Source of the DNA: Ascoidea asiatica | Lineage: Eukaryota; Ascomycota; Saccharomycetes; Ascoideales; Ascoideaceae | Direction of reading: 5' to 3' | DNA length: 64,000 nucleotides | Assembly (NCBI GenBank): GCA_001600695.1 | Contig: BCKQ01000009.1 | Location: 558,001 to 622,000 of the forward strand | Shown: positions 31,406 through 41,629 of the stretch, piece by piece | How the letters are laid out: every line of letters starts with the position of its first letter | Position numbering within the stretch: the first letter of the stretch is position 1 | The notes under the pieces: model-generated | Seen by the model: only the letters and a program-made list of their open reading frames with translations | Told to the model about the DNA's origin: nothing | Database searches by the model: none | Program-made: the position numbers and the translations under genes

Positions 31406-31870
31406 CTAATATGAAGTAAGTTCTTTTAAATTTGTAATACTTCTATAATTATAAAGAGTACCTGAATTTGGTCCACCTAACATTGGAACTGACATTTTTT
31501 TTCTTAACAATGTTAATCCTTCAATATGAGCATCTTTAACTTCATTTTTTTTATAAAATTTTGGACTTTCTGGACCTTTTAAAACAACTAATGAACTATT
31601 AAATGTTTCTTTTGAAAAATCTTTTATTAATTTTAATGAATCTTCTTGACCTGGTGCACATAAACAAACTTTTTTAATTTCTTTTACTTTATTTTCTTTT
31701 TGATTATCATTTTCATTTTCATTATCTGAATCACTATATTCATCAAAACTTTGAGATTCATTAGTTTCTGTAATTGTATTTGAACAATCAACTAATGATG
31801 GAGTTAATGGAACAAACATTTGAAATAACATTTGAAAAATCATTTGAAAAAGTATTTGAAAACTTTGCAT
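31406..31870 (-). CDS. Unknown 154-aa protein
   Basis: The frame starts at ATG 31870 and opens with FQxxFQM units coded by a short tandem repeat with four in-frame ATGs within the first 18 codons, so the true start is uncertain. A Ser/Asp/Glu/Asn stretch (~45-62) follows, then a more complex C-terminal ~90 residues: KKVCLCAPGQEDSLKLIKDF, VVLKGPESPKFYKKNEVKDA, LTLLRKKMSVPMLGGPNSGT. That composition is typical of a real protein. I do not recognise a family. A (TTTGAA)n tract lies just upstream. Confidence 0.55.
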   Translation of the reverse strand: MQSFQILFQMIFQMLFQMFVPLTPSLVDCSNTITETNESQSFDEYSDSDNENENDNQKENKVKEIKKVCLCAPGQEDSLKLIKDFSKETFNSSLVVLKGPESPKFYKKNEVKDAHIEGLTLLRKKMSVPMLGGPNSGTLYNYRSITNLKELTSY

Positions 31871-33354
31871 TTTGAATAATTATTATATAATTTGAGTTTG
31901 AATTTGAATTTGAATTTGAATTTGAATTTGAATTTGAATTTTTTTTTTACTTAAATAAAAATGTTAACTAATTTGTAAATTAATAATTTGGTTAAGGAAA
32001 TAACTTAAATTTGAATTGGAAATTATAAATTGAATTGATTATAAAATATCAATAATAGAATAGGATTAGATTAGAATAAAATGTAGTTGGACAAATTTAA
32101 AATTAGTTAAACGAAGGAAAACTTTCAAGTATTTGTATGAATTATTTGTAAGTTGAATATGATAAAATTTTTAATTTCTTACAATCAGTTGATTAAAGAT
32201 CAAAAGGAAATAATAAAAATATGATTAAAAATAAGAATGAGAATAAAATTTAATAAAATTGAATAAATATTTGTTGTGGTGATAAAACTCTTAATTGAAT
32301 TAAATAGAATAATTTCAAAAAAATCAAAGGAATTTGGTTCATTTAAGTACATATGATATGATATGCCAGAAAGGATATTTATTTTACAATTAAAAATAAA
32401 TTGAGGCACTTCATAATTCTTTAAAACTTGTTCATTTCTTTCAAAAGGAATATTATTGAAAAAAAATAAACATTTTCTAATAAAAAAAACAAAACAAAAA
32501 ACAAAATTGCCAATTAAGTAATAAAAAAAATCATTTTAAAAACAATGATTTTTAAACCAAAATTCCTATCTTGACAGGCCTTTAAAATAAAACCTTAGAC
32601 AATCAAATTGGATGTCCTCAATTGTTCTTGAAACCCCTTTAACTAAGAAAACATTATGTCAATATTCAAAGAAATAACCAAGAAAAAAGCTGTCAATATT
32701 TTCATTATTCAATAGAAAGCACCTTAACAACCAGAACTATTTGAAAAATCACTCCTGTGGATATTATGCAATTATCAGAGTTGTCTGCCCAAGTGGTCCC
32801 GATATAAATAAATTATTGGTTCCAGATCATCAAAGAATACCGATAAAAATTTCCATTATTTGAATAATTTATTCAAAATATTCAATATATTCTTTTTTGT
32901 TATTGTAAATTGAAATATTTATTTTTTTGCAATTCAATTTTGTAAACACTTCAAAAAAAATATTCTCTTAAATCCTTAAATTCCATCTGCTGATGCTCAG
33001 GCAGTAAATTCAATTTTAAGACCCGCACAAGTGGTAATAAAATAAATCCATGATCTGATTCACGGTTTTTAATGGGATTCGCACCGGATTTGAATTCTTT
33101 TTTATCTGAATAATTCCTTTGAGGACCCTTTTTATTGTTATTGAAAATTGGACAGAATTTTAAAACTGATTTGACTCAATAAAGGTATCATTTTATTTTC
33201 TCAATTTATTTTTAGATTTAATGAGTAATTAAAAATTTAAATAGGAAATAAGACTGTAAATATAGTGAAAAAAAAATTAAATTTTTTGAATCTTTACATA
33301 AATTACTAATAGTACAAGTTAAATAGAATCACAAGGGCAAAAAAAAAAATATAA
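31871..33354. other. Promoter of the 154-aa gene / 3' flank of IES1
   Basis: These 1.48 kb are mostly AT-rich. Slightly GC-richer patches occur near 32570-32640, 32740-32840 and 32985-33080; two patches share the string CAAGTGGT (32789 and 33028). No ORF or RNA gene could be supported. Confidence 0.35.
31891..31938. repeat. (TTTGAA)n microsatellite in 5' leader of the 154-aa gene
   Basis: About seven TTTGAA units followed by a T-run begin about 20 bp before the start codon of the minus-strand gene. Confidence 0.85.
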
Positions 33355-36300
33355 CTATATATCAATTGAAAAATGTTTTAAGACCATACCATCAAGTTCA
33401 AAATCAACTTTAGATGGTGTCTTTAATGATAAAACCTTGGGTTTATTTTCTTTTTCTATAGACAGCTCATCTTTATCCTTTTCATTCTCTTTAATTTCAC
33501 CTTTACTCAGTGGTCTTTTCAATTGTTCAATATCTTTATTAACCCATTTCTTAAATCTCTTATTAGATTTGAATAAAGTTCTTGATAAACTATCTGCAAA
33601 TTCTCCATAATCAAATACTCTTTTATTTTCAGTATAATCTTTAAGAATATCCTCATCATCTTTACTATCCAATACATGCTCTAGTTCTTTTTCGGCAAAA
33701 TATTTCAAATTACCTTCTTTGACTCTATTAGTGAAAAAGCTTTCATGTTTTTCCTTCAAAAATTCATTGAAAACTCTTTCCAATTTACGATTTTTTCTTC
33801 CATCTGTGAATTGTAATAATTTTTCTCCGTTTTCCGTTATGATCAGTCCATCCTTATCTGTTTTAACAGGTTCCTTACTTAAAAGATACATACTTTTTTT
33901 ATAATTTTTCACCTCTGGTTTTAAATTATTAGTTTTCAAATTCTTTACATTATTTACATTCTCAGCTTCAACAGGATTTGAACTTAAAGTGGATTTCACA
34001 AGTTTTACCTTTTTTATAGCAGGGGCAATGGCTATAGGAGAATTCATTCTAGAATTATTAGAAATTTTACTAACTCTTCCACTTTTAGCAGTTTTGGAAA
34101 CCTTTGGTGTTCTAGACCCTCTAGGGTTTACGACTTTGAATGATTTAGAATCTTTAGAATCTTTAGAAGCTTTAGAAGCTTTAGAAGTTCTTGACCCTCT
34201 AGAAGGTTTTATAATATTAGAATATTTAACATCTTTAGATTCCTTTAAAGGAATCTCAAAAGAGGTTTCATTGAACTCTTTGAAATCTATTGAGTCTTTA
34301 GAATCTTCGGTATCTTCAGAATCTTTAGATTCTTTATATTTTGTTCCTCTAACTTCCATAGAATATTTAGGATCTTCAATAATCCTTATTCTCTTTGAAT
34401 CATTGGAATCTTTGACAGATTTAGAAATAATTAATTTTGAATTTTTATGAGGAGCAGTACTATTATTAGGAGTATAAGGGGTTGTCATTGATTTTACAGT
34501 TGTTACAGGTTTAAAAGCACTAAAATTAACATTATTTGGACCTGGTGCATTTACTGAATTTAATGGTAATGCATCATTAATATTAAAAATTAATTGTGAA
34601 TCCGAAAAATTACCATTATGTTCTTCATTAAAATCATTAGAATTTGGTGTGGTGACTACAGATTTAGTTGTTTTAGGAGCTACTGAATTACTTTTTTGAT
34701 TTCTTTCATTAGGATCTTTATTTTTACTACCTTTTGGTCTACCTCTTCTTGGAACATGAATTATTTTTTGAGTTGGTTTATCATTTTCATCAATAATTAT
34801 TGAAGTTAAAGAATAATCTTCATTATCTTCGGCAATAAATTTTTTTCGAAGTTCAACCATTTCATTACCATAATTTAATTCTTCTGGTGTATCAATATCA
34901 TAAAGTTCATTTGAATCAATTGGTTCTAATAATGGAATTGAATATGGAGGAATTTCATTATGTTGAGGTAAACCATCATAATCATTAAAAGGATTAAATT
35001 CCAATTCACTTTTAGTTAAGTTTGTTTCTAAATAAGCATATAAGATCCATAAAAATCTTCTTGCTCTACTTATGGGAGATGTTTTCCAATTTAAAAAAAT
35101 TGAAGAAAATGGAGATTCTTTTTGATTTTTTAAAGATCTTTTCATTTCAATCATAAATTCAAATTTTTCTCTTTCTCTTTCTCTTGATTCTTCTAATCTT
35201 TCTTTCTTATAAGAAGGATTATTAACATAATTAGTTTCAAAACTTTCTTCAAATTCTTTTTCTAAAAGTATTTCATCTTCATCAGGTTCAGCTTTTGTTG
35301 AAGGAGAATAATTTGAAATATGTTCATTAATTAAATCTTCATATTGACATAATAAAAAAATTAAATTAATTGAATTTGTTTTTGGAAATTTATGTTTTGG
35401 AATTTTAGTAGTATCAAATAAATCTTTAAAAGTTGAAGGTTCTTTTAAACCATTACTTGGTTCACAACTTGCTTTTAAAATCATTTTTAATCTTGGAGAA
35501 TCTTGTAATAATTTTGTATTACCTTTATTTGTTGATAAATTATGATGATGTTGTAAAACAGGTATTGAATGATAAGTTCTTAATTGAGATTTCATTTCTG
35601 GTACAAAATTTACAGTTGTATTCATTCTACCAACATTAACTAATAAAGAAACCATTGCTACTGGTATACTCATATTTTTATGATATATTAATCTATCTTT
35701 TAAAACTTTTGAACATTTAGTTGAATAAGCCATTGCTTGAATATATAAATCAGAAAATGTTAATTTTTCAATAGAATTTGGTTTTAAAAAATTTGTAAAA
35801 ACTTTTTTTTCATCAGAGAATATATAAGTTAATAAATCATATTGTATATCTTTTCTCCATAATGGTTGACCATCAAGTTTTTTAATATGACGAACTTTAG
35901 CATTAATTAAAGAATTTTGAGTTGCTTTTTTTTTTTGAGATATTAAATTTGAAGTTGAAGAAGAACGAGAATTTGTATTTGTATTTATATTTGTATCTAT
36001 ACTATGATTATTAGTAGTAATTGTACTGGTACTATTATTATTACTATTATTATCTTCATCAAGATTATCATCATTAATATTGGTTGAATTTTTTTGATAA
36101 TTTTCTATTGGAAATTCTGATTTTATATTTATTGGAGAATTAATTTTTGATTGAATTTTTAATGGATTTTTTTTTGAAATTTTTGATTGAATTTTAGATT
36201 TATATTTTTTTGAAGTTTTTTTAATTTTTTTATTAATACCATTTGAAATTAATTGATTATTATTTATTAAAGGATTATTTATATTTGAATTTTGAATTTG

Positions 36301-37143
36301 AGTTTGAATTGGAATTTGAGAATAAGAAGATAAATTATTAGTATTGTTATTGGTATTGATATTGGAATGATTATTTTGAAATTGAGGATTTGAATGAATT
36401 TGATTATTAATTGGATTACTTATACTATTATCTAAAAGAGAATGAATATTACTTTGATGTTGATGAGTCGGTATAGAATTATTTTTATATGAATTATCTG
36501 GATTTAATATATTATTGAAAGAGTTATTACTTATGTTATTACTTATGTTATTGCTTATATTATTGTTATTATTATATGAATTAATATAGGTATTTTGATT
36601 ATTATTATTATTATTATTATAAGAATTAGTTGATGAATAAGGGGTATTATAGTTATTGTTATTATTATTAATATTATTATCAGAATTAAGTAAATTATTA
36701 ATTCTATTTGAATTATTTTGATTTATTGAAGGTAATGAATAATTATTATAATTATTAATTTGATTTAAATTATTTGAATGAATATTATTATTTAATGGAA
36801 TTGGAATTGGAATTTGGTTTTGGTTTTGGTTTTGGTTTTGGTTTTGGTTCTGATTTGGATTTGGATCAGGATCATTTGATAATAAACTTGAAATATCCAT
36901 TTTTTTATTATGAGATTTAATATTATTATTATTATTAATGGTATTTGAATTTAAAATATTTGGATATGATACATTAGATATATTTGTATTTGGACTTGAA
37001 TTTGAATTTGAATTAATTGTTATATTTGAATTAGAATTATTAATAATTGAATTTGAATTTGAATTTGAATTTGAATTTGAAAAATTTAAATTATTTTCAT
37101 TATCAAGATCATGAACCGGGTCATAATGTGTTTTATAGGACAT
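33355..37143 (-). CDS. IES1: INO80 complex subunit Ies1-like, with AT-hook
   Basis: This 1262-aa nuclear protein matches the Ies1 subunit of the INO80 chromatin remodeller, which positions nucleosomes and exchanges H2A.Z; S. cerevisiae Ies1 is ~690 aa. The first ~400 residues are Asn/Ser/Gln low complexity, including an NQ repeat. The conserved domain begins AKVRHIKKLDGQPLWRKDIQ (~412) and continues with SKVLKDRL, VAMVSLLVNVGRMNTTVNFV, MKSQLRTYHSIPVLQ, SPRLKMILKASCE and SPISRARRFLWILYAYLE. A canonical AT-hook, PRRGRPKGSKNK (~795), follows. The C-terminal third is Ser/Lys/Asp-rich with KxSKxSKDSKDS repeats. Its identity as Ies1 is from recalled family motifs. Confidence 0.8.
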   Translation of the reverse strand: MSYKTHYDPVHDLDNENNLNFSNSNSNSNSNSIINNSNSNITINSNSNSSPNTNISNVSYPNILNSNTINNNNNIKSHNKKMDISSLLSNDPDPNPNQNQNQNQNQNQNQIPIPIPLNNNIHSNNLNQINNYNNYSLPSINQNNSNRINNLLNSDNNINNNNNNYNTPYSSTNSYNNNNNNNQNTYINSYNNNNNISNNISNNISNNSFNNILNPDNSYKNNSIPTHQHQSNIHSLLDNSISNPINNQIHSNPQFQNNHSNINTNNNTNNLSSYSQIPIQTQIQNSNINNPLINNNQLISNGINKKIKKTSKKYKSKIQSKISKKNPLKIQSKINSPINIKSEFPIENYQKNSTNINDDNLDEDNNSNNNSTSTITTNNHSIDTNINTNTNSRSSSTSNLISQKKKATQNSLINAKVRHIKKLDGQPLWRKDIQYDLLTYIFSDEKKVFTNFLKPNSIEKLTFSDLYIQAMAYSTKCSKVLKDRLIYHKNMSIPVAMVSLLVNVGRMNTTVNFVPEMKSQLRTYHSIPVLQHHHNLSTNKGNTKLLQDSPRLKMILKASCEPSNGLKEPSTFKDLFDTTKIPKHKFPKTNSINLIFLLCQYEDLINEHISNYSPSTKAEPDEDEILLEKEFEESFETNYVNNPSYKKERLEESREREREKFEFMIEMKRSLKNQKESPFSSIFLNWKTSPISRARRFLWILYAYLETNLTKSELEFNPFNDYDGLPQHNEIPPYSIPLLEPIDSNELYDIDTPEELNYGNEMVELRKKFIAEDNEDYSLTSIIIDENDKPTQKIIHVPRRGRPKGSKNKDPNERNQKSNSVAPKTTKSVVTTPNSNDFNEEHNGNFSDSQLIFNINDALPLNSVNAPGPNNVNFSAFKPVTTVKSMTTPYTPNNSTAPHKNSKLIISKSVKDSNDSKRIRIIEDPKYSMEVRGTKYKESKDSEDTEDSKDSIDFKEFNETSFEIPLKESKDVKYSNIIKPSRGSRTSKASKASKDSKDSKSFKVVNPRGSRTPKVSKTAKSGRVSKISNNSRMNSPIAIAPAIKKVKLVKSTLSSNPVEAENVNNVKNLKTNNLKPEVKNYKKSMYLLSKEPVKTDKDGLIITENGEKLLQFTDGRKNRKLERVFNEFLKEKHESFFTNRVKEGNLKYFAEKELEHVLDSKDDEDILKDYTENKRVFDYGEFADSLSRTLFKSNKRFKKWVNKDIEQLKRPLSKGEIKENEKDKDELSIEKENKPKVLSLKTPSKVDFELDGMVLKHFSIDI

Positions 37144-37639
37144 TTTTAAATGTGACTATAAAATTTATATTTAAAAGTTAATTTATTAATATTTATTAAT
37201 TTTTATTTGTATTTATTAGTAATTAATATAAGATTGAGTAAAATATAATAAAAGTAATATATATATAATGTAAATATAATGTAGATATGATATAATATAA
37301 TGTAGATATAATTGTATAATATAATATAATATAATATAATATAATATTATATAATATATTAATAGGAGTGATAAAGTTTTGAAAGAATATTAAATTGAAT
37401 ATGAATTTTGAATAATTATAAGATCATTAATTTTAATTATCAGATAATATATAAATATTTTATATATTTAATTTGAATATAATAGAAACTGATAGCTGAG
37501 AATAAGTTAAAACGAATATTAATATTAATATGAATATGAATATGAGTATGAATATAGATATGAATATAATATAAATGGAAATGGAAATGGAAATAAAGAT
37601 ATATTTATATATTTGTAGTTATGATTGTTTTAGTGTAGA

Positions 37640-37678
37640 TAAATATAAATATAAATATAAATATAAATATAAATATAA
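37640..37678. repeat. (ATAAAT)n microsatellite
   Basis: About six copies of AAATAT/ATAAAT lie in the IES1 upstream region. Confidence 0.8.
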
Positions 37679-37793
37679 TTAAATAATGATTAGAGTATAA
37701 AGTATTTAGTTTTATTAGTAGTACAAGTTGTTTTTAAATGATAAGTCATAAAGGTTCAATTATTCAATAACATTAACAATAAAAGAAGTTTTA

Positions 37794-37842
37794 GAATATT
37801 TAGAATATTTAAAATATTTAGAATATTTAAAATATTTAGAAG
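37794..37842. repeat. 10-bp minisatellite (AATATTTAGA/AA)
   Basis: Five tandem decamers alternate AATATTTAGA and AATATTTAAA. Confidence 0.75.
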
Positions 37843-38001
37843 CTCCGATATTTAATATATTGCTTTATATCTATTATATCACTTTATTAATATATCTATT
37901 CAAATGTATGTTATGATTATAGTATTATTATATTCAATAATCAATAATCATTGGTCATTTGGTTATTTGGTTATTTTGTAGTATATTTATTTCATATATC
38001 A

Positions 38002-38031
38002 ACAATAATAATAATAATAATAATAATAATA
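38002..38031. repeat. (AAT)n trinucleotide run
   Basis: Roughly ten AAT/ATA triplets, noncoding. Confidence 0.85.
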
Positions 38032-38787
38032 GTAATGATAATAGTAAAAGTTTATCAATTCAAGAGCATTTCAGATATTTCTTATGAAATTGGAGATTGC
38101 TCACAAAGTGATTTTATCTTTATTAATAGGTTTATTAATAAGTTTATTGCAAAGGTATTTTTCTACTTTTCTACTTTTCTATTTTTCTATTTTCTCTTTT
38201 TGGTTAGAGTTAATTACTTTTTGCTGGGTATTTTTCTGAGAAAGTGCGTATACTTCTTTTGTTATTACATTATTAAATTGTTATTTTATCACTTTATTAC
38301 TGTAATTTTACAACTTCAGTACTGAAGTGGGTATTCAATTAAGTAGGTTTTGTATTCTGTATACATTATATCGTTGTATTTCTTCTTATTTCCTGTTATT
38401 TCTTGTTATCGTTACTTTAATTGTATACGATTATTATCACACCAGGACGTATGGCGGCGTGTACTGCCACCAGTAAACGCAGTAAAACATGTGAGTACAT
38501 ATTTCTCTAGTCACGCGCTTTCCAGAGTCCAAATCTGAGGTTGTTTGCTTTTTTTTTTTTAATTCTATTTTCAAATTCAGTTTCAGACTCAAATCCAGCA
38601 CTACGGTTCTGGATGTTTTATTCCGGAGATGATTGAGTAAACTTACAAAGTAATTTATAAACAAAGAAAAGAAAACAAAAGAAAATGAAATGAAATGAAT
38701 ATTGAATTAATTATTATTAAATATATTTTTTTTTTGACTATAAAATTTAAAATAAACCATCTTCTTTGGATTGTAAAACAAAAATTT

Positions 38788-38815
38788 AAAATAAATAAAT
38801 AAATAAATAAATAAA
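38788..38815. repeat. (AAAT)n run
   Basis: About seven AAAT units lie downstream of the small membrane protein gene. Confidence 0.85.
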
Positions 38816-38985
38816 CACAAGTTAAAGTTAAAATTAAAAAAAAATAAAAAATTACAAATAAATAACCAAAGATTTGTAATTAAAATTGTAATTTAAATTG
38901 ACCATACATGATTTGAATTGACATTAATTGACCTTAATTTAATTAATTTAACTAATTTAATTAGTTTTTAGTTAAGTTAAGTTAT

Positions 38986-39105
38986 TTAAAAGTTATTTAA
39001 AGCAGTTTTTCTATTCTTAATTTTTTTATTAATGAAAATAGCACAAACAGCTAAAAAGATACAGAAAACAATACAAAAAACTAAGATAACTCCTGGTGGT
39101 AACAT
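38986..39105 (-). CDS. 39-aa single-pass membrane microprotein
   Basis: An ATG at 39105-39103 opens a 39-codon frame ending TAA at 38986. The product begins MLPPGVILVFCIVFC and has one strong hydrophobic segment (residues ~5-25), followed by a basic tail (NKKIKNRKTALNNF), as in a small N-out/C-in membrane protein. Immediately upstream is a complete yeast-type intron (39112-39190) whose 3' splice site lies 6 bp before the ATG. The frame is therefore spliced to a noncoding leader, which strongly supports a real gene. I do not recognise a named homologue. The frame is too short for most gene callers. Confidence 0.68.
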   Translation of the reverse strand: MLPPGVILVFCIVFCIFLAVCAIFINKKIKNRKTALNNF

Positions 39106-39111
39106 TTTGAA

Positions 39112-39190
39112 CTGAAATAATATATTATTAGTATTAAAGAATAGAATAATAAAAAAATAGAAGAATTAAAGAAGCAACTAAATAACTTAC
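39112..39190 (-). other. 79-nt spliceosomal intron in 5' leader
   Basis: On the minus strand the sequence reads GTAAGT at the 5' end (39190-39185), TACTAAT as branch-point (39133-39127) and TTTCAG at the 3' end (to 39112). The branch-to-acceptor spacing is about 15 nt. The upstream exon has no ATG, so the intron appears to lie in the 5' untranslated leader of the 39-aa gene. Confidence 0.75.
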
Positions 39191-39465
39191 AATTTATAAT
39201 TTGATTAATTTAATTTGATTTAATTTATTGATTTTATTTATATTAATTATATATATAATATTATAATTTAAAATATCTCAAGAAAATACAAATTCTAAAA
39301 AAGTAAAAATTTTAATAAAAAAAATATGTATAAAAAAATTGAGTAATATTGACCTTTTATATAATTTATAATAATTCATAATAATTTGAATAAGGGGATG
39401 AGCATTTCCGCGAGTATTAATTACAAATTACTTATTAAAATTGTACGGTAATTGAACCAACCGTA

Positions 39466-39513
39466 AAGTGTAGAAGTGTAGAAGTGTAGTAGTGTAGAAG
39501 TGAAGAAGTGAAG
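39466..39513. repeat. 8-bp minisatellite (AAGTGTAG)6
   Basis: Six tandem octamers: three AAGTGTAG, one TAGTGTAG, two AAGTGAAG. Confidence 0.9.
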
Positions 39514-40301
39514 AAAGCTTGAACAGAATGGTTGCGTGGGTTAAACCACTAATTTACTACTAATTTACTACACTGCTACAATTATTCGAGTAGTAAATTT
39601 TATCAAATAATTTCTTTCCAACCAGTTAAAAAGCTTAAAATAATTTCATTTTTCAAAATGTCTTACTTTATTACTATTTTACTATTTTACTTACTGTATT
39701 TATTATCTTCATTTTATTATTCAAGTTTTGTTTTAGTCTTACTTGAATATTATTACTTTAGTTATTTCATTCCTTTTTAAATAATCATTGATATTTATTA
39801 ATATTTATTAATATTTATTCGAATAATATAAAAGTATTCCATAATAGTATTCCATAAAGGATTATCCGACGAGTTCTTTTATTATCATAATTATTACTAC
39901 TACTTCTTGTTACGATAGTCAAGAATTAAACATTATTGGTCAATTATTTTAAAAAGTGAGATTTATCGACATGCGCTTACGTAATCCCCGATGATGAGAT
40001 TAAATAAAATATTTTTTTTTAAGAAAAAAAAAGATAAAGATTATCCATAAAAAAATAATTTGAGAAAAATTAATCAAATTTCAATTGAAATTGAACTAAA
40101 CAAGAACTGGAATTGCTCAATTGGGAAGTCCCGACGTATCCGAAAACAGATACAATCCGAAATTTACAATATTTATGCATGTTACGTAACTTACAACGAA
40201 AATTAATTAAATTAATTAAATCAATTAAATTGAATAAATTGAATAAATTGAATAATAAATTTATTTTCATGATCGCCATCACCTGAAATGAAGAAAACTA
40301 T

Positions 40302-40309
40302 CCGGGTAA
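40302..40309 (-). promoter_or_regulatory. Reb1-like site (CCGGGTAA)
   Basis: Perfect reverse-complement match to TTACCCGG, lying about 75 bp 3' of the Asn-rich ORF stop and 1.1 kb upstream of the membrane microprotein exon. Function inferred. Confidence 0.4.
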
Positions 40310-40384
40310 TTACTACAATACAATAATAATACACTTAATAATATTACCTCAATTAAATATCAATTCGAATAAAGATTTGAATAT

Positions 40385-41368
40385 TCAATTTAATATATTA
40401 CTATTTAAATTATTTATACTATTTATATTAATATTATTAATATTATTAATATTATTAAGATTATTGAAATAATTATCATAATAATTAGATTTTAAATCAT
40501 TATAACAACACAATGGATTTATTAACTTAGTTTTATTTTCAAATTCTTCAGTTTCATTATCCTTATCATCAAAGTTATTATCATTATCAAAATCATTATC
40601 ATTATCATTATCATTATCATGGATTAGATTATTTAAAATTTTTAAACTAATTAAAGAATTTTTAAAAAATGTATTATTTTGAATTCTTTCAAAATTTAAA
40701 ATCGAAAAATTTTCTTTTTTAATAGTAACATTATTATTTTCATCATTGTTAACAATTAAATTAAGTTTACTATTTAAATTATTGTTATTACTGTTATTGT
40801 TATTTTTGGAAAAGTTATTATTTTTATTCTTGATTTTATAATGATTTTTTTTATTTGATTTATTCTTATTTAAGTTATTATTATTGTTGTTGTTATTATT
40901 GGTGGTTACAGGGCTAGTATTTGTTGGTAATGACTTTATGTTAAGTGTTGAAATTGAATTATCTTTCAATTTATTTGATATTCTTTTTTGATTTAAATTT
41001 TGATTTTGATTTTGATTTTGATTTTGATTTGGAGATTGATTAACTATTTCATTAATGTTATTTGAAATGATATTATTATTTTGATTAATGTTATTAATAT
41101 TACTTAAATTATTGATATTATTAAGAGAATTAAAATTATTGAAATTATTTAAACTATTCAAATTATTAAAATCACCTATGGTATTATTACGGCGTTTATT
41201 ATTTAACATTGCTACATTATTTATATTATTATTATTAATATTAATATTACTATTCATATTATTCATATTATTAATGCTATTAATGTTATTAATGTTATTA
41301 ATGTTATTTATTGGTTTTAATTGAATTGAAGATTTTCTTCTATTTGAATTTGAATAATTCACTGCCAT
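40385..41368 (-). CDS. Asn-rich protein, unknown
   Basis: This is a 327-aa frame with ATG at 41368. It starts MAVNYSNSNRRKSSIQLKPI, where RRKSS is a good basophilic-kinase (PKA-like) site. It then becomes an Asn-Ile/Leu-Asn repeat protein with NKRRNNTIGDF and RISNKLKDNSISTL as short non-repetitive islands. The C-terminus holds a DNDNDND acidic run and KLINPLCCYNDL. Long uninterrupted Asn tracts are typical of real genes in this genome, but a homologue cannot be named. It could be a regulatory or prion-like protein. Its promoter is the 260-bp gap to ClpP. Confidence 0.5.
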   Translation of the reverse strand: MAVNYSNSNRRKSSIQLKPINNINNINNINSINNMNNMNSNININNNNINNVAMLNNKRRNNTIGDFNNLNSLNNFNNFNSLNNINNLSNINNINQNNNIISNNINEIVNQSPNQNQNQNQNQNLNQKRISNKLKDNSISTLNIKSLPTNTSPVTTNNNNNNNNNLNKNKSNKKNHYKIKNKNNNFSKNNNNSNNNNLNSKLNLIVNNDENNNVTIKKENFSILNFERIQNNTFFKNSLISLKILNNLIHDNDNDNDNDFDNDNNFDDKDNETEEFENKTKLINPLCCYNDLKSNYYDNYFNNLNNINNINNININSINNLNSNILN

Positions 41369-41629
41369 TTTTCAAAAATATGATACTTTAATTGAACTAA
41401 TAAATAATAAAAATAATACATTTTTTTTTTCAACTTATAATCATCAGGTTTTCAATATCTTTTTATATTACTTCATTTACTTTTTCGATTTTGTGGTTAT
41501 TTGTAATTAGTAATTAATTAATTAGTTACATAATTTATTGTACCTTGTTTTCTTATATCCTTGTAAATTAATTTATTCTAAATTGTATTCTAGACACTCA
41601 ACAGGGATTAACATTACATTAATTAACTA

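Larger units (their letters stand above)
37144..38985. promoter_or_regulatory. IES1 upstream region with repeats and GC island
   Basis: These 1.84 kb carry several tandem AT repeats and a GC-richer block at about 38435-38625. That block has ATGGCGGCGTG, TGCCACC and TTCCGGA strings. The hydrophobic 124-aa frame at 37951-38325 is a T-rich translation starting inside a repeat and is not called. Confidence 0.4.
39191..40384. promoter_or_regulatory. Upstream region of the membrane microprotein gene
   Basis: 1.2 kb, mostly AT-rich. It contains an 8-bp minisatellite (39466-39513), two TTACGTAA palindromes (about 39977 and 40183), TCACCTGA (about 40277) and a perfect Reb1-like CCGGGTAA (40302-40309). 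The 70-aa minus-strand frame at 40070-40282 is low complexity and is not called. Confidence 0.4.

Noticed and set aside
37951-38325. 124-codon hydrophobic ORF
   Set aside because: It is the translation of T-rich DNA and a trinucleotide repeat, with no start context or motif support.
13402-40187. TTACGTAA palindromes (about 13402, 28589, 39977, 40183) as Yap/bZIP sites
   Set aside because: A rough estimate at this base composition expects about three in 64 kb, so four is not enriched.
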